Below, in pieces: positions 37,841 to 47,025 of a stretch of 64,000 nt of DNA. How positions within the stretch are numbered: position 1 is the first letter of the stretch; every line of letters starts with the position of its first letter. A program made the translations under genes and the position numbers. The stretch is from Candidatus Pelagibacter sp. (lineage in GTDB: Bacteria > Pseudomonadota > Alphaproteobacteria > Pelagibacterales > Pelagibacteraceae). The DNA lies in assembly GCA_028222435.1 (NCBI GenBank), contig JAOIST010000002.1:1-64000 (forward strand), read 5' to 3'. Under the pieces are notes generated by a model. It saw only the letters and a list, made by a program, of their open reading frames with translations, made no database searches and was not told the DNA's origin.

Positions 37841-39931
37841 CTACTTAAAAATTTTTGCTGTTTTTAAAACAAAAGAATATTCTTCAGCTAATTCAGTAAT
37901 TGCATTATCTCTTCCACTCATCCCGCCATGGCCTGCTGCTTTCATCTTGCACTTTAGCAACTGAGTATTATTATCAGTTTTAACATCTCGAAGTTTAGCA
38001 ATATATTTTACAGGTTCGGAATAAAGAACTCGGTTATCAAATAAAGACGTTGTGATTAACATTGAGGGATAATCTTTTTTTTCAAGATTATTGTAAGGCG
38101 CATAAGACAAAATATACTTAAAATAATCTTTATCTTTTATAGGATTACCCCATAATTCCCATTCGGCAGGGGTTAAAGGCAACTTTTCATTAAGCATAGT
38201 TGTCATGGTATCAACAAATGGTACCAGTAATAACATTGAGTAAAATAATTCAGGTGCCATATTAGCCACAGCTCCACCAGTTAGTCCGCCAGCGCTACCA
38301 CCATAAAAACAAATTCCACCTTTATGAGTATAACGTTGTTCTATTAAATGATTTGCACACGCGATGTAGTCTAAAAAAGTATTTCTTTTTGATTTCTTTT
38401 TTCCTTCTTCATGCCATACGTCTCCAAGGTCTCCTCCACCTCTTATGTGAGCTATGGCAAAAGTAATTCCTCTATCTACCAAACAAAACCTTGAAGCACT
38501 GAAAGACGGAGAAATACTATGTTTGTAAGCACCATAAGCATAAAGTAAAATTTTTGACTTACCATCTTGTTTTGCATCTTTTAGTCTTACCAAACTTATG
38601 GGGATCATTCTGCCATCATGGGACTTTGCTTTAATTCGTTCTACGATATATTTATCTGGATTATGTCCTGATGGTATTTCGGTTTCTTTAACTAGTTTTT
38701 TTTCTTTTGAAACAATATCGTATTCATAAATTTTTCCAGGAGATGCCATACTTTCCCAGTGAACTCTTATTTTTGATGTATTAGTATCTTTTTGCATCAA
38801 AGAAACTCCAGGAACTCCAATTGCTTCATCAGAGATTTTTAATTCTTCTTCTTCATTTGTATTAATATTTCTTACATATAATTTTGGAATAGCATCTGAC
38901 TTTTCTCCTCTTAAAATATAATCATCAAGAAAATCAAGACCTCCAATAACAGTTTCTTTTTTAGCAGCAATGAATGTTTCTAACTTATCAATTTCATTCG
39001 TTTTACATCTGAGCACTTTATAATCCCTAGCATCTTCATTGGTATGCACATAAAAACACCCCTTCCAAGAGTCTAATGAGTATCTGACATCTTTTTTTCG
39101 TTTTTTAAACAAAATAGGATTTATTTCAGAGGCATCTGAGGGAAAAAAATAATCCTCAGTAGTTATGTGGTCTGAAGTTGAAATAATAAAAAACTTTTCA
39201 TCTGAAGAAAGGCCTATACCGCAAGTAAATGTTTCATCTTTTTCCTCAAAAATAAGTTTGTCATCTTTTATTGGAGTGCCAATGATATGTTTTAAAATTT
39301 GCCTAGGTCTATGAAATTTATCTAATTTTGAGTAAAAAAAACTTTTACTGTCTAGAGACCATGTGATGCCTCCGCTAGTATTTTCTATTATATCTTTCTC
39401 ATTTTTCCCTGTTCTTAAATCTCTTAAATAAATGGTATAATATTCTGATCCTTTAAGATCTAAAGAATAAGCCATTAAATTATCACAATGAGAAATACTT
39501 ACTGAACCAACCCCAAAATATTCTGATCCATAATTTTTCTTTTCAAGATCTCCATCAAAAAAAACTTCCTCTGATTTCGAACCATCAATGAGCTGTCTAA
39601 TTCTTTTACCGTAATTACCTTTGGCTTCTGTTTTTGCCCAATAATAATATTTTTTATCTTTGAATTTTAGCGAAGTGTCATCTAATTTAATTTTAGATTT
39701 TATTTCGTTAAACAAGTTTTTTTGAAGATCTTTAACATCTTCAAAATAGACATCTGTAACTTTATTATTTGCGTCAATATAACTTTTTACTTCAGGATCT
39801 AATTTATTGGCGTCTTTTAACACTTCAAGAATATTGGGTTGATCAACCCACGCATATTCATCAGATAAAGTTATGTCATGATATCTTTTCTCATTCTTAA
39901 TTTTTTTAAGTTTTGGTATACTCATATGCAT
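37841..39931 (-). CDS. ptrB: Oligopeptidase B / prolyl oligopeptidase family serine peptidase
   Basis: 696 residues: a seven-bladed propeller (about 70-410) and a C-terminal alpha/beta-hydrolase domain. The catalytic triad is visible as Ser546 in GGSAGG, Asp632 in DNRVLY and His668 in AGHGG. The motif RGGGDLGDVWHEEGKK matches S9A oligopeptidases, which cut short peptides after basic residues. No signal peptide is present, so it is cytoplasmic. It probably digests imported or turnover peptides. Two ATGs two codons apart (39931 and 39925) are possible starts. Confidence 0.92.
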   Translation of the reverse strand: MHMSIPKLKKIKNEKRYHDITLSDEYAWVDQPNILEVLKDANKLDPEVKSYIDANNKVTDVYFEDVKDLQKNLFNEIKSKIKLDDTSLKFKDKKYYYWAKTEAKGNYGKRIRQLIDGSKSEEVFFDGDLEKKNYGSEYFGVGSVSISHCDNLMAYSLDLKGSEYYTIYLRDLRTGKNEKDIIENTSGGITWSLDSKSFFYSKLDKFHRPRQILKHIIGTPIKDDKLIFEEKDETFTCGIGLSSDEKFFIISTSDHITTEDYFFPSDASEINPILFKKRKKDVRYSLDSWKGCFYVHTNEDARDYKVLRCKTNEIDKLETFIAAKKETVIGGLDFLDDYILRGEKSDAIPKLYVRNINTNEEEELKISDEAIGVPGVSLMQKDTNTSKIRVHWESMASPGKIYEYDIVSKEKKLVKETEIPSGHNPDKYIVERIKAKSHDGRMIPISLVRLKDAKQDGKSKILLYAYGAYKHSISPSFSASRFCLVDRGITFAIAHIRGGGDLGDVWHEEGKKKSKRNTFLDYIACANHLIEQRYTHKGGICFYGGSAGGLTGGAVANMAPELFYSMLLLVPFVDTMTTMLNEKLPLTPAEWELWGNPIKDKDYFKYILSYAPYNNLEKKDYPSMLITTSLFDNRVLYSEPVKYIAKLRDVKTDNNTQLLKCKMKAAGHGGMSGRDNAITELAEEYSFVLKTAKIFK

Positions 39932-39938
39932 AAATTAT

Positions 39939-40448
39939 ATGAATGTGTTTCTAATAGGAATTATCATCTTTGTCATCGTTTATTTATTTTTAAACTGGTT
40001 TGCTCGAACTAGTTCAAAAAAAATTGCTACCACAATTAAAAAAATTGCAGTTTATTTTTCTTTAATTTTAGCTACACTTTTAGCGATTGGAGGAAAGTAC
40101 ATCTTTTCTTTGCCTTTCCTCTTTGTAATTTTAAGTGGCTTAAAAATAAAAGGCTTAACGGCCCTACAAATGTTTCAGCTTTGGAGATTAATTCAACATT
40201 TAAAAAATTCGGGTCGATTTTCACAAGGGCAATTTAGTCAGTCACAAGGATCATCTAGTGTAACTAATGATGAAGCATATAAACTTCTTGGTTTAAAAAG
40301 GGGATGCTCCAAAGAAGAGGTACTTAAAGTAGCAAATCAACTTCAAAAAAAAATACATCCAGACATGAATAGAGACGTTAAAACAGAAAGACTTAGTCAA
40401 CTCGTAAATGAGGCTAAAGAAAAAATAATTAAAACAGATTTTAGTTAA
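39939..40448 (+). CDS. Membrane-anchored J-domain protein
   Basis: 169 residues: two hydrophobic helices at about 1-20 and 33-60, a Gly/Ser/Gln linker (SGRFSQGQFSQSQGSSS) and a C-terminal J-like domain (about 110-165) with YKLLGLKRGCSKEEV and the HPD tripeptide in KIHPDMNRD. HPD is required to stimulate DnaK-type ATPases, so it is probably a DnaK co-chaperone tethered at the inner membrane, similar in layout to TIM14/Pam18-like proteins. Divergent from ptrB across seven bases. Confidence 0.8.
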   Translation: MNVFLIGIIIFVIVYLFLNWFARTSSKKIATTIKKIAVYFSLILATLLAIGGKYIFSLPFLFVILSGLKIKGLTALQMFQLWRLIQHLKNSGRFSQGQFSQSQGSSSVTNDEAYKLLGLKRGCSKEEVLKVANQLQKKIHPDMNRDVKTERLSQLVNEAKEKIIKTDFS

Positions 40449-41401
40449 TTCAAAAGTTCTATAGATTTGTTAAAAACTTTTTCAAAAGAAATTTTATCAG
40501 CTCCTAAAGTATCGTGAGTTGTAGTTTGCTCAGTTTGCCCTTCAGGTACAATAACATTAATATTTTTTGAGTATTTGCCGTATGCTTGAACAGGGCTATC
40601 CATAAACAAAGCTAAACATTTTAATCCAAGAGCCGAAGCAATATGCAACCAACCAGTATCGTTTCCAATATAAAGGTTGCAGTTCTTTATTATCGGCATT
40701 GCTTCACTGATTTTTAAATCTTCAAAAGAAACACAATTGCTACCTATTTCTGATTTTATAAGTTGATTAATTAAATCTTTATCATTATTTCCTGCTGCTA
40801 AATAAAACTTTGTAGGTATTTTATTATTTATTTTGCTACATAATTTAATAAAATTATTAATATCCCAACGCTTTGTTGGGCCACTTGCAGATATACCTAA
40901 ACACACATGTTTATATTCATTAGAAAAATTTTGTTTAGCATTATCAATACGATCCTGATTTATATTGAGCTTTGGTTCAGTTGAAACAATTGCATTTAAT
41001 TCATTTTCTGTAAAAATTTTTGCAGAAGTTACAATATTATCTTTTTTTCTAAACAAAGGATATTGTGAAATATTTTTTATTTTCGCTATTTTTGAAATCA
41101 ATAAATATCTTAAAGAACTATTAAAAATAAAAACTTTATCAAAATTTTTTGACTTTATTTCTTTACTTAATTTAAAAAAACCTGAAAGACCATCATGGGA
41201 TCCAGAATTATCTTTAGTTCGATCAAGTATAATAATTTCATCAATATGTTTATCGTCTAAAAGTAACTGATTAGCTCTAGAATTTTCTTTTACTAAAATT
41301 GAGATAGGTTTTTGATATTTTTTAGAAATGGCATGAATATAAGGCAAATAAATTACCATATCTCCCATACCTATTTTTGGTTGAATTACTAAAACTTTCA
41401 T
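40445..41401 (-). CDS. Glycosyltransferase family 9 (heptosyltransferase-like)
   Basis: 318 residues of the ADP-heptose:LPS heptosyltransferase family. The N-terminal KVLVIQPKIGMGDMVIYLPYI matches the family start, and the C-terminal nucleotide-sugar half contains YIGNDTGWLHIASALGLKCLALF. It is likely to act in lipopolysaccharide core assembly; the sugar is not certain. It overlaps the convergent J-domain gene by four bases. Confidence 0.85.
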   Translation of the reverse strand: MKVLVIQPKIGMGDMVIYLPYIHAISKKYQKPISILVKENSRANQLLLDDKHIDEIIILDRTKDNSGSHDGLSGFFKLSKEIKSKNFDKVFIFNSSLRYLLISKIAKIKNISQYPLFRKKDNIVTSAKIFTENELNAIVSTEPKLNINQDRIDNAKQNFSNEYKHVCLGISASGPTKRWDINNFIKLCSKINNKIPTKFYLAAGNNDKDLINQLIKSEIGSNCVSFEDLKISEAMPIIKNCNLYIGNDTGWLHIASALGLKCLALFMDSPVQAYGKYSKNINVIVPEGQTEQTTTHDTLGADKISFEKVFNKSIELLN

Positions 41402-41448
41402 TTTTATTTTTATTAATATAACTTAGACAAACTAATTTAGGTAAGATT

Positions 41449-42333
41449 ATGATTAAAAAAGGAGTTTACGCAGCTGGCTTAAGTGTTCTGAATTCAGACA
41501 GAACGTTAAATATTGAAGCAACTATTGCTCATGCAAGCCAAGCCATTCAAAGTGGTTTACATGGAGTTTTCTTTTTTGGCTCAACTGGCCAAAGCCAACT
41601 TATTTCCATTAATGAAAAAAAGGAGCTGATAGCAAAGATTGCGAGCCATAAGTTAAAGAAACAATTTTTTTTGGGAACAGGCAACAACTCTTTAAATGAA
41701 AATATTGATCTAATTAAATATGCAAGGGAATATGACTTTAAAGAATTTTTAATTATGCCACCTGCTTATTACAAAGGGAATACAGATCAAGGTGTTTTTG
41801 AATTTTATTCAGCTTTAATCAGTTCAATTCCTAAAATTAAAATTATTCTCTACAATTTTGAAAAATTAAGTGGCTACAAATTTTCAGCAGAGGCAGTAAC
41901 TAAACTTGTTAAAACTTATCCAGAAAATATCATAGGTTGCAAAGACTCTAGCTACAACCTGTTTGAAAATTTAAAGTTACCAAATTTTTTAATGTTCCCA
42001 GGTTCAGAAGCAAAACTTTTAAAAGGTTTAGAACTTGGCTGTTCAGGATGTATTTCTGCAGTAACTAATGTTACCCACTCTTTGGCTAGAAAAGTTTTTG
42101 ATGATTATGAAAATAAGAAAACTCAGTCTAAAAATGAGCAGTTGATTAATGTTAGAGAAACATTTGATCAATATAATTTAATTTCTGCGCTACATAGTTT
42201 TTTATCTATAAAAGATGAAAATTTTAAAAATATACTTCCGCCGTTAATATTACTATCACAAGAAAAGCAGAAAGAATTATTAGATAAATTAAATAAATTG
42301 GAATTTGTAATAGAAAAAAATTTAGCAGCATAG
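41449..42333 (+). CDS. DapA/NanA-family aldolase of unknown substrate
   Basis: 294-residue TIM-barrel member of the dihydrodipicolinate synthase/N-acetylneuraminate lyase family. The Schiff-base Lys sits in IIGCKDSSYN (about 164) and the conserved Tyr in IILYNF (about 138); FFGSTGQSQLIS replaces the usual GTTGE motif. Divergence from true DapA and the neighbours suggest another pyruvate-dependent aldolase or dehydratase. Four bases separate it from the cyclopropane synthase-type gene. Confidence 0.8.
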   Translation: MIKKGVYAAGLSVLNSDRTLNIEATIAHASQAIQSGLHGVFFFGSTGQSQLISINEKKELIAKIASHKLKKQFFLGTGNNSLNENIDLIKYAREYDFKEFLIMPPAYYKGNTDQGVFEFYSALISSIPKIKIILYNFEKLSGYKFSAEAVTKLVKTYPENIIGCKDSSYNLFENLKLPNFLMFPGSEAKLLKGLELGCSGCISAVTNVTHSLARKVFDDYENKKTQSKNEQLINVRETFDQYNLISALHSFLSIKDENFKNILPPLILLSQEKQKELLDKLNKLEFVIEKNLAA

Positions 42334-42336
42334 GTT

Positions 42337-43542
42337 ATGATTTTAGCTAGAATATTTACTAAGATTTATAAAGAAGGTGGTATAATTTTAATTGACTCAA
42401 AAGGCCAAAAATATATTTGCGGTAATCCAAGAAAAGAAAAACCAATCACTATAAAACTACTTAAAGAGAACTTGGGTTGGAAAATTTTATTAGATCCCGA
42501 ACTAGAATTTCCAGAGGCCTATATAAGGGGAGATATAGTTATTGAAAATGCGTCTTTAAAAGATTTTTTAATGGAATTAGTTAAAAATTTAGGTCGAGGT
42601 GAAATCACGACAGCAAGCATAATAACTAAGAAAATTTATCAGGTATGGAGAGCTATAACTAATTTTAATTTACCCGGAAGATCAAGAAAAAATGTACAGC
42701 ACCATTATGACATCGGCGGACAAAGAGGTGAAAAATTATACGATATTTTTTTAGATAAAACACATCGATTATATTCCTGTGCATATTGGAAAGACGGCAC
42801 AAAAAATTTAGAGGAAGCTCAGCAGAATAAAATTGATCACATTGTAAAAAAACTAGACATCAAAGAAGGACAAAAAGTTTTAGAAGTCGGATGTGGTTGG
42901 GGAGGTATGGCCTTTGAAATAGCTAAACAAAAAAAATGTGAAGTTACTGGAATCTCATTAAGCAAAAATCAAATTGAATATTGCAGGCAAAAAGCAAAAG
43001 AGCTTAATTTAGACAACCAGGTTAAATTTGAGCTAATAGATTATAGAGAAGCAAAAGGTAAATATGATCGTATCTTTTCGGTAGGAATGTTTGAACATGT
43101 AGGAAGGAAATTTTATCACACATTCTTTAAAGCCATGAATAAGCTACTTAAAGAAGATGGGATATTTTTACTACACACAATCGGTGTTATAGATAAACCT
43201 TCTGCACCGAACAAATTTATTAACAAATATATTTTCCCGGGCGGCGTTTGTCCTTCCTTTAGTCAAATCATAAGTCCTATTGAAAAAACAGGTTTAATTG
43301 TTGCTGATACAGAAACTCTTATTAGACATTATGATAAGACATTAGAGAGTTGGTTAGAGAGGTTTTTAAATAAGAAAAAAGAAGTAAAAGATTTATTCGA
43401 TGAAAAATTTGTTAAAATGTGGGAATTTTACATGGCTAGTTGTGCAGCAGCATTTAGATATAGAGATCTAGTAGTTTTTCAATTACAAATTGTTAAGAAC
43501 TTTCAATCAGCCCGCCGTACAAGAGACTATATATATTCATAA
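42337..43542 (+). CDS. cfa: Cyclopropane-fatty-acyl-phospholipid synthase family methyltransferase
   Basis: 401 residues; SAM-dependent enzyme that methylenates double bonds of membrane lipids or, in some relatives, methylates lipids. SAM motif I is VLEVGCGWGGMAFEIA (about 180), preceded by NVQHHYDIGG and YSCAYW, and followed by the FSVGMFEHVGRK and family end RYRDLVVFQLQ. The length and motif order fit Cfa. Function on cyclopropane versus other lipid targets is inferred. Confidence 0.87.
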   Translation: MILARIFTKIYKEGGIILIDSKGQKYICGNPRKEKPITIKLLKENLGWKILLDPELEFPEAYIRGDIVIENASLKDFLMELVKNLGRGEITTASIITKKIYQVWRAITNFNLPGRSRKNVQHHYDIGGQRGEKLYDIFLDKTHRLYSCAYWKDGTKNLEEAQQNKIDHIVKKLDIKEGQKVLEVGCGWGGMAFEIAKQKKCEVTGISLSKNQIEYCRQKAKELNLDNQVKFELIDYREAKGKYDRIFSVGMFEHVGRKFYHTFFKAMNKLLKEDGIFLLHTIGVIDKPSAPNKFINKYIFPGGVCPSFSQIISPIEKTGLIVADTETLIRHYDKTLESWLERFLNKKKEVKDLFDEKFVKMWEFYMASCAAAFRYRDLVVFQLQIVKNFQSARRTRDYIYS

Positions 43543-43568
43543 AAAGTGCTATTTAAATAATAGCAAAC

Positions 43569-44804
43569 ATGAAAAAGAAGAAAAAAAAACCTATAAGAAA
43601 AACATCTATTAAAAGAAAATCAAAAAGCAAACCTAAAAAATCAACAAAAAAAGCCGTTAAGAAAAAAAATAAATTAATAAAAAATAATCTAAAAAAAAGG
43701 GCAAGAAATAAACTACCAAGAAAAAAAAAATCTAGAATAAAGAAAAAATCAAAAAAGATCTTTAGAGTAAAAAACCCCAAAAGACCGAATCAAAAAACTA
43801 GAGCTGTCGTCTCAGGCTTATTACGTTTAAGTGATAAAATTAAATCTTTGATAAGTTTCAATTTCAATTTGGATCAATCTTTACAAAATTTTTTCACAGG
43901 GATAACAAAAAAAGTTTCTGGAATTAAAAAAGTCATTATCGAGGAAAGAGAAAAACAAAAACAACAAAAATTAAGGATAATGGAGCAAGAGAAGAAAGAA
44001 GCTCAAAAAAGATTAATCGAACAAGAAAAGCTAGCCTTAGAAGCTAAAAAAAATGAACTGCGAGAAGAACAGAAGTTAGAGCGAGAGAGAAAATTAGATT
44101 TACAAAAATTTATCAAACTTGAGCAAGCAGAGCTTAGAAAAGAAAGAGCAGAAAAACAAAGACAGTTTCTTGAACAAATTAGACTAGAGAAAAAAATAGA
44201 TCAATTTAGAAAAAGAGAAGCACTAGAGATTAAGAGTCTTGAAAAATACGTTTTAAGCCAACAAAGAGAATCTTACGAAGAAGTTCAGCAACGTATTGAT
44301 AAAATAAAAGAGAAATATAAGCTAATCAGAGAACAAAAAATAAATGAGGCTATCAGAGAAAGAGTAGCGAGTCTTGGAATCGAAATCAAAGACACTGACG
44401 ATAAAGCAACATTATTAGAGAAAGAAAGAATTTATAATGAAGAGCGCCAAAAAATTGAATACGCTTTAGAAAGCTTCTATAGATCAGCTCACAGCTTATG
44501 TTTTCAATTGAATAAAAAATATATACCTAAATATTTAAGCATCATCAGATGTATAGACAAAAGATTTGAAACAGGGGAGATATATATTAAGTGGGATGAT
44601 GCACTCGAGCATGAATGGCTAATTTTAATTTATATCAAAAATAATTCTCCCGAAGAAGGTATAGTCATAGAGGATAAGACTGATCCTGAAAACAACACGA
44701 CACATGAATTTCAGTCTAATGAAATTTTTAAAGCATCGGATATTATGGTTGATGCTTTGACAAAACTTTTAGACAAAGAGAGAAATAAAAGAAAAGTTAG
44801 TTGA
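43569..44804 (+). CDS. Lys-rich coiled-coil protein of unknown function
   Basis: 411 residues not assignable to a family I know. Residues 1-75 are almost entirely Lys/Arg/Ser/Pro, like a histone-H1 tail or a nucleic-acid-binding region. Residues 80-115 contain two short amphipathic helices. About 120-300 is a long, highly charged Glu/Lys/Arg/Gln coiled coil. The last 110 residues look globular (YIPKYLSIIRCIDKRFETGE, IKWDDALEHEWLILIYIK). No signal peptide or membrane helix is seen. The intact ATG, steady frame and structured C-terminus argue for a real gene. It overlaps the convergent metallo-hydrolase gene by eight bases. Confidence 0.75.
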   Translation: MKKKKKKPIRKTSIKRKSKSKPKKSTKKAVKKKNKLIKNNLKKRARNKLPRKKKSRIKKKSKKIFRVKNPKRPNQKTRAVVSGLLRLSDKIKSLISFNFNLDQSLQNFFTGITKKVSGIKKVIIEEREKQKQQKLRIMEQEKKEAQKRLIEQEKLALEAKKNELREEQKLERERKLDLQKFIKLEQAELRKERAEKQRQFLEQIRLEKKIDQFRKREALEIKSLEKYVLSQQRESYEEVQQRIDKIKEKYKLIREQKINEAIRERVASLGIEIKDTDDKATLLEKERIYNEERQKIEYALESFYRSAHSLCFQLNKKYIPKYLSIIRCIDKRFETGEIYIKWDDALEHEWLILIYIKNNSPEEGIVIEDKTDPENNTTHEFQSNEIFKASDIMVDALTKLLDKERNKRKVS

Positions 44805-45849
44805 TTATTTGATCTAATTTTTTAACTTCACCAATTTTAAAAATAATAGCATCATCTTTATTAAAACCGAATTTTTCAGCACCATCTTTAAATCTTTTAC
44901 GCGGTTCCATTATAGGCTCCAAAGATAAAACTACTGTCCCCCAATGCATGCCTATTACTTTTTTACTTTTTAAATCTCGAGAAACTTGCAAAGCCTCTTC
45001 CGGATTAGTGTGGTAAACTGATTTATCCTTTACAGGCATCATAGGATAGAAATTATATGCACCAATATTAATAAATGTTAAATCTATAGGGCCGTATTTT
45101 TCACCAAGTTCTTTATAAATATTTCCATAACCTGTGTCACAAGCAAATAAAATTTTCTTACCTTTGTATTCAATTAAAAAGTTACCCCATAATGTTTTAT
45201 TAATGTCCCATAAACCTCTTCTGGACCAATGCACAGCTGGTAGTAAAGTCACTTTTATATCTTCGTTAACCTGAATTTCTTGATACCAATCAAGCTCGTT
45301 TACATCCTTATAATTTCTAAAATATTTACCAAGCTTTAAAGGAAGAACAACTTTTGATTTTTTGTAAGGGAAGTTTCTAATAGTAGACATATCTTGATGA
45401 TCATAGTGATTATGTGTCAAAAGAAATAGATCAACTGGCGGAATCTCATCAAGGTTAATAGCTGGCGGAACATATCTTTTTGGACCGAATATTAATGGAC
45501 CAGTATTTTTTGAAAAAACAGGATCTGTAATAATAGTGGTATTACCTAGCTTTATAAGGAATGTGGCATGTCCTATCCAAGCAATATAATCATTATCTTG
45601 ATTATTCTTAAGATCCTCTAAAACTTTTGTCTTTGGCACAATATGATCTTCAGGAATTTCAATTTTAACCTTTTTTCGTTCTTCATTAAAAATTTTATAT
45701 GACCATTTTACATTAGAATCTCTTTTTGGGGATCCTTCAGGATTTCTAAAAGTTCCATCTGGCAAATGGTGGTAAGGTTTTTTTTCCATTGCAATAATTT
45801 CTAAACTAAAAAAAAGAATAATTAAAAAAAAAGAGACTAATTTTTTCAT
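44797..45849 (-). CDS. Secreted MBL-fold metallo-hydrolase (NAPE-PLD/UlaG-like)
   Basis: 350 residues with an N-terminal signal sequence (VSFFLIILFFSLEIIA). The metallo-beta-lactamase motif is LTHNHYDHQD (about 138-147), preceded by HATFLIKLGNTTIITDPVF and followed by HWSRRGLWD, FACDTGYG and MHWGT, the pattern of the NAPE-PLD/UlaG branch. It is probably a periplasmic phosphodiesterase or hydrolase acting on phospholipids; the substrate is not shown. Confidence 0.85.
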   Translation of the reverse strand: MKKLVSFFLIILFFSLEIIAMEKKPYHHLPDGTFRNPEGSPKRDSNVKWSYKIFNEERKKVKIEIPEDHIVPKTKVLEDLKNNQDNDYIAWIGHATFLIKLGNTTIITDPVFSKNTGPLIFGPKRYVPPAINLDEIPPVDLFLLTHNHYDHQDMSTIRNFPYKKSKVVLPLKLGKYFRNYKDVNELDWYQEIQVNEDIKVTLLPAVHWSRRGLWDINKTLWGNFLIEYKGKKILFACDTGYGNIYKELGEKYGPIDLTFINIGAYNFYPMMPVKDKSVYHTNPEEALQVSRDLKSKKVIGMHWGTVVLSLEPIMEPRKRFKDGAEKFGFNKDDAIIFKIGEVKKLDQIIN

Positions 45850-45857
45850 GTGTTTTA

Positions 45858-46043
45858 TTAATGTCTTTTTCTAGCCTTGTCATTAACTTTATTTCCATAT
45901 TCTTTTATTTTTTCCCACTCAGTTTTATTATTATAATCTTTTTTTTCTGCTTTATATGAAACAATTAAAGGAAGTATGATTAAGGCTAAAACAATTAGGA
46001 AACATATTATAATAAGGGGCAAGCTCACACCCCTTATTATCAT
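45858..46043 (-). CDS. Small single-helix membrane protein
   Basis: 61 residues: one long hydrophobic helix (about 7-29) followed by a charged Lys-rich tail, so probably an inner-membrane protein with a cytoplasmic tail. It has no strong ribosome site, and an 11-bp perfect inverted repeat covers codons 2-12. That repeat could instead be a terminator of the lipoprotein gene upstream, so the start is uncertain. No family is recognised. Confidence 0.5.
   Translation of the reverse strand: MIIRGVSLPLIIICFLIVLALIILPLIVSYKAEKKDYNNKTEWEKIKEYGNKVNDKARKRH
46009..46040 (-). repeat. Perfect 11-bp inverted repeat over the start of the small membrane protein gene
   Basis: ATAATAAGGGG (46009-46019) and CCCCTTATTAT (46030-46040) pair perfectly around a ten-base loop, immediately downstream of the ATG at 46043. 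It is the strongest stem in this neighbourhood and lacks a T-run on either side. Confidence 0.6.
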
Positions 46044-46068
46044 AGTTGAATAATTTTAAAATAATTAT

Positions 46069-46272
46069 TTAACTATCTAAGCAATTTGACTTGTTTATTC
46101 TTTTGTCAAAATCTTGTGCGGCATCTTTACTTACAACCCAAACGTAAGAAGATTCTTGTAATTTGTTTGCATCAGCCGGGGTACATCGTTTACCGATTTT
46201 AACCTTAGCCATATTACCACTTGCACAATTTGTTAACAAAAGTAACAAAGATAAAATATAAAATATTTTCAT
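46069..46272 (-). CDS. Small lipoprotein of unknown function
   Basis: 67 residues: signal peptide and lipobox LTNC (about 12-15), then a short Cys-containing mature domain (KRCTPADANKLQESSYVWVV) with a second Cys near the C-terminus. Composition and signal support a real secreted lipoprotein; no family is recognised. It is divergent from ybgC. Confidence 0.65.
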   Translation of the reverse strand: MKIFYILSLLLLLTNCASGNMAKVKIGKRCTPADANKLQESSYVWVVSKDAAQDFDKRINKSNCLDS

Positions 46273-46378
46273 ACATTAAATTTAGTTTAAGATTCTGCGT
46301 TTTGCTGGGCATAAATTAGACCAAAAAAAGAATTATAAACTTTGTTGAAAAACATATTTATTGAGCATATGTTTTCCT

Positions 46379-46774
46379 ATGTCCAAATTTCATACTTATA
46401 AAACAAAAGTTTATTACGAAGATACCGATGCAGGAGGAATTGTTTATTATGCACGATATTTACATTTTATTGAAAGAGCGAGAACAGAGATGATTTACGA
46501 TTACTTACAATTAAGCCATGCGCAACTAAAAGAAAATCATAAAGCTATTTTTGTAGTCAGAGAGTGCAATGTTAAATATCATAAATCGGCCAATTTTGAG
46601 GATAAATTAGAGGTAAGAACCTATGTGATGAAAAAGTCACCTGTTAGATTAAACTTAAAACAAGAGGTTGTAAGAGATAACGAAACCTTAGTTACAGCAG
46701 AGGTTGAACTGGCTGTAATTGACAGCAATGGGTCGATTAGTAAACTTCATGAAAAATTATTGGAAAAAATATAA
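46379..46774 (+). CDS. ybgC: YbgC-family acyl-CoA thioesterase
   Basis: 131-residue hot-dog thioesterase. The catalytic motif YYEDTDAGGIVYYARYLHFIERARTE near the N-terminus carries the conserved Asp. I use the ATG at 46379; a TTG at 46361 would add six unsupported residues. In most proteobacteria ybgC precedes the tol-pal genes, but here it is followed by a small ORF and purE, so the usual Tol-Pal linkage is broken. Confidence 0.9.
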   Translation: MSKFHTYKTKVYYEDTDAGGIVYYARYLHFIERARTEMIYDYLQLSHAQLKENHKAIFVVRECNVKYHKSANFEDKLEVRTYVMKKSPVRLNLKQEVVRDNETLVTAEVELAVIDSNGSISKLHEKLLEKI

Positions 46775-46882
46775 ATTTGACTAATAGAGGACATACCTTC
46801 GCCTAAATTTATAATTAATTAACAAATCAAGTTTGCAATTTTAGCATTACTAAACTTTCAAAAACTAAACTAATAAGGATAT

Positions 46883-47002
46883 ATGAAATACAGATCGTTA
46901 AAAAAAAACAAGAACAAGAATTCTAACAAAAAAATTAAAAAAATATCACTCTTTGAGCTACAAAACTCACCAAAAGCTTTACTTTTTAGAGTGCGATCGT
47001 AA
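46883..47002 (+). CDS. 39-residue basic protein with its own terminator
   Basis: ATG at 46883 preceded by AAGGAT, 39 codons and TAA at 47000-47002. The first half is Lys/Asn-rich (MKYRSLKKNKNKNSNKKIKK), the second half less biased (ISLFELQNSPKALLFRVRS). A clean intrinsic terminator follows 24 bases after the stop. This gene-like unit fills the otherwise unexplained 308-base gap between ybgC and purE. Its Lys content resembles a nucleic-acid-binding peptide, but function is unknown. The transcript could also be a small RNA. Confidence 0.5.
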   Translation: MKYRSLKKNKNKNSNKKIKKISLFELQNSPKALLFRVRS

Positions 47003-47025
47003 CGTCTTCCCTTAAACAATTTATT

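Noticed and set aside
43553..43780. Phe/Leu-rich ORF on the reverse strand opposite the Lys-rich tail
   Set aside because: It is the antisense image of Lys codons (AAA to TTT), giving a false hydrophobic protein.
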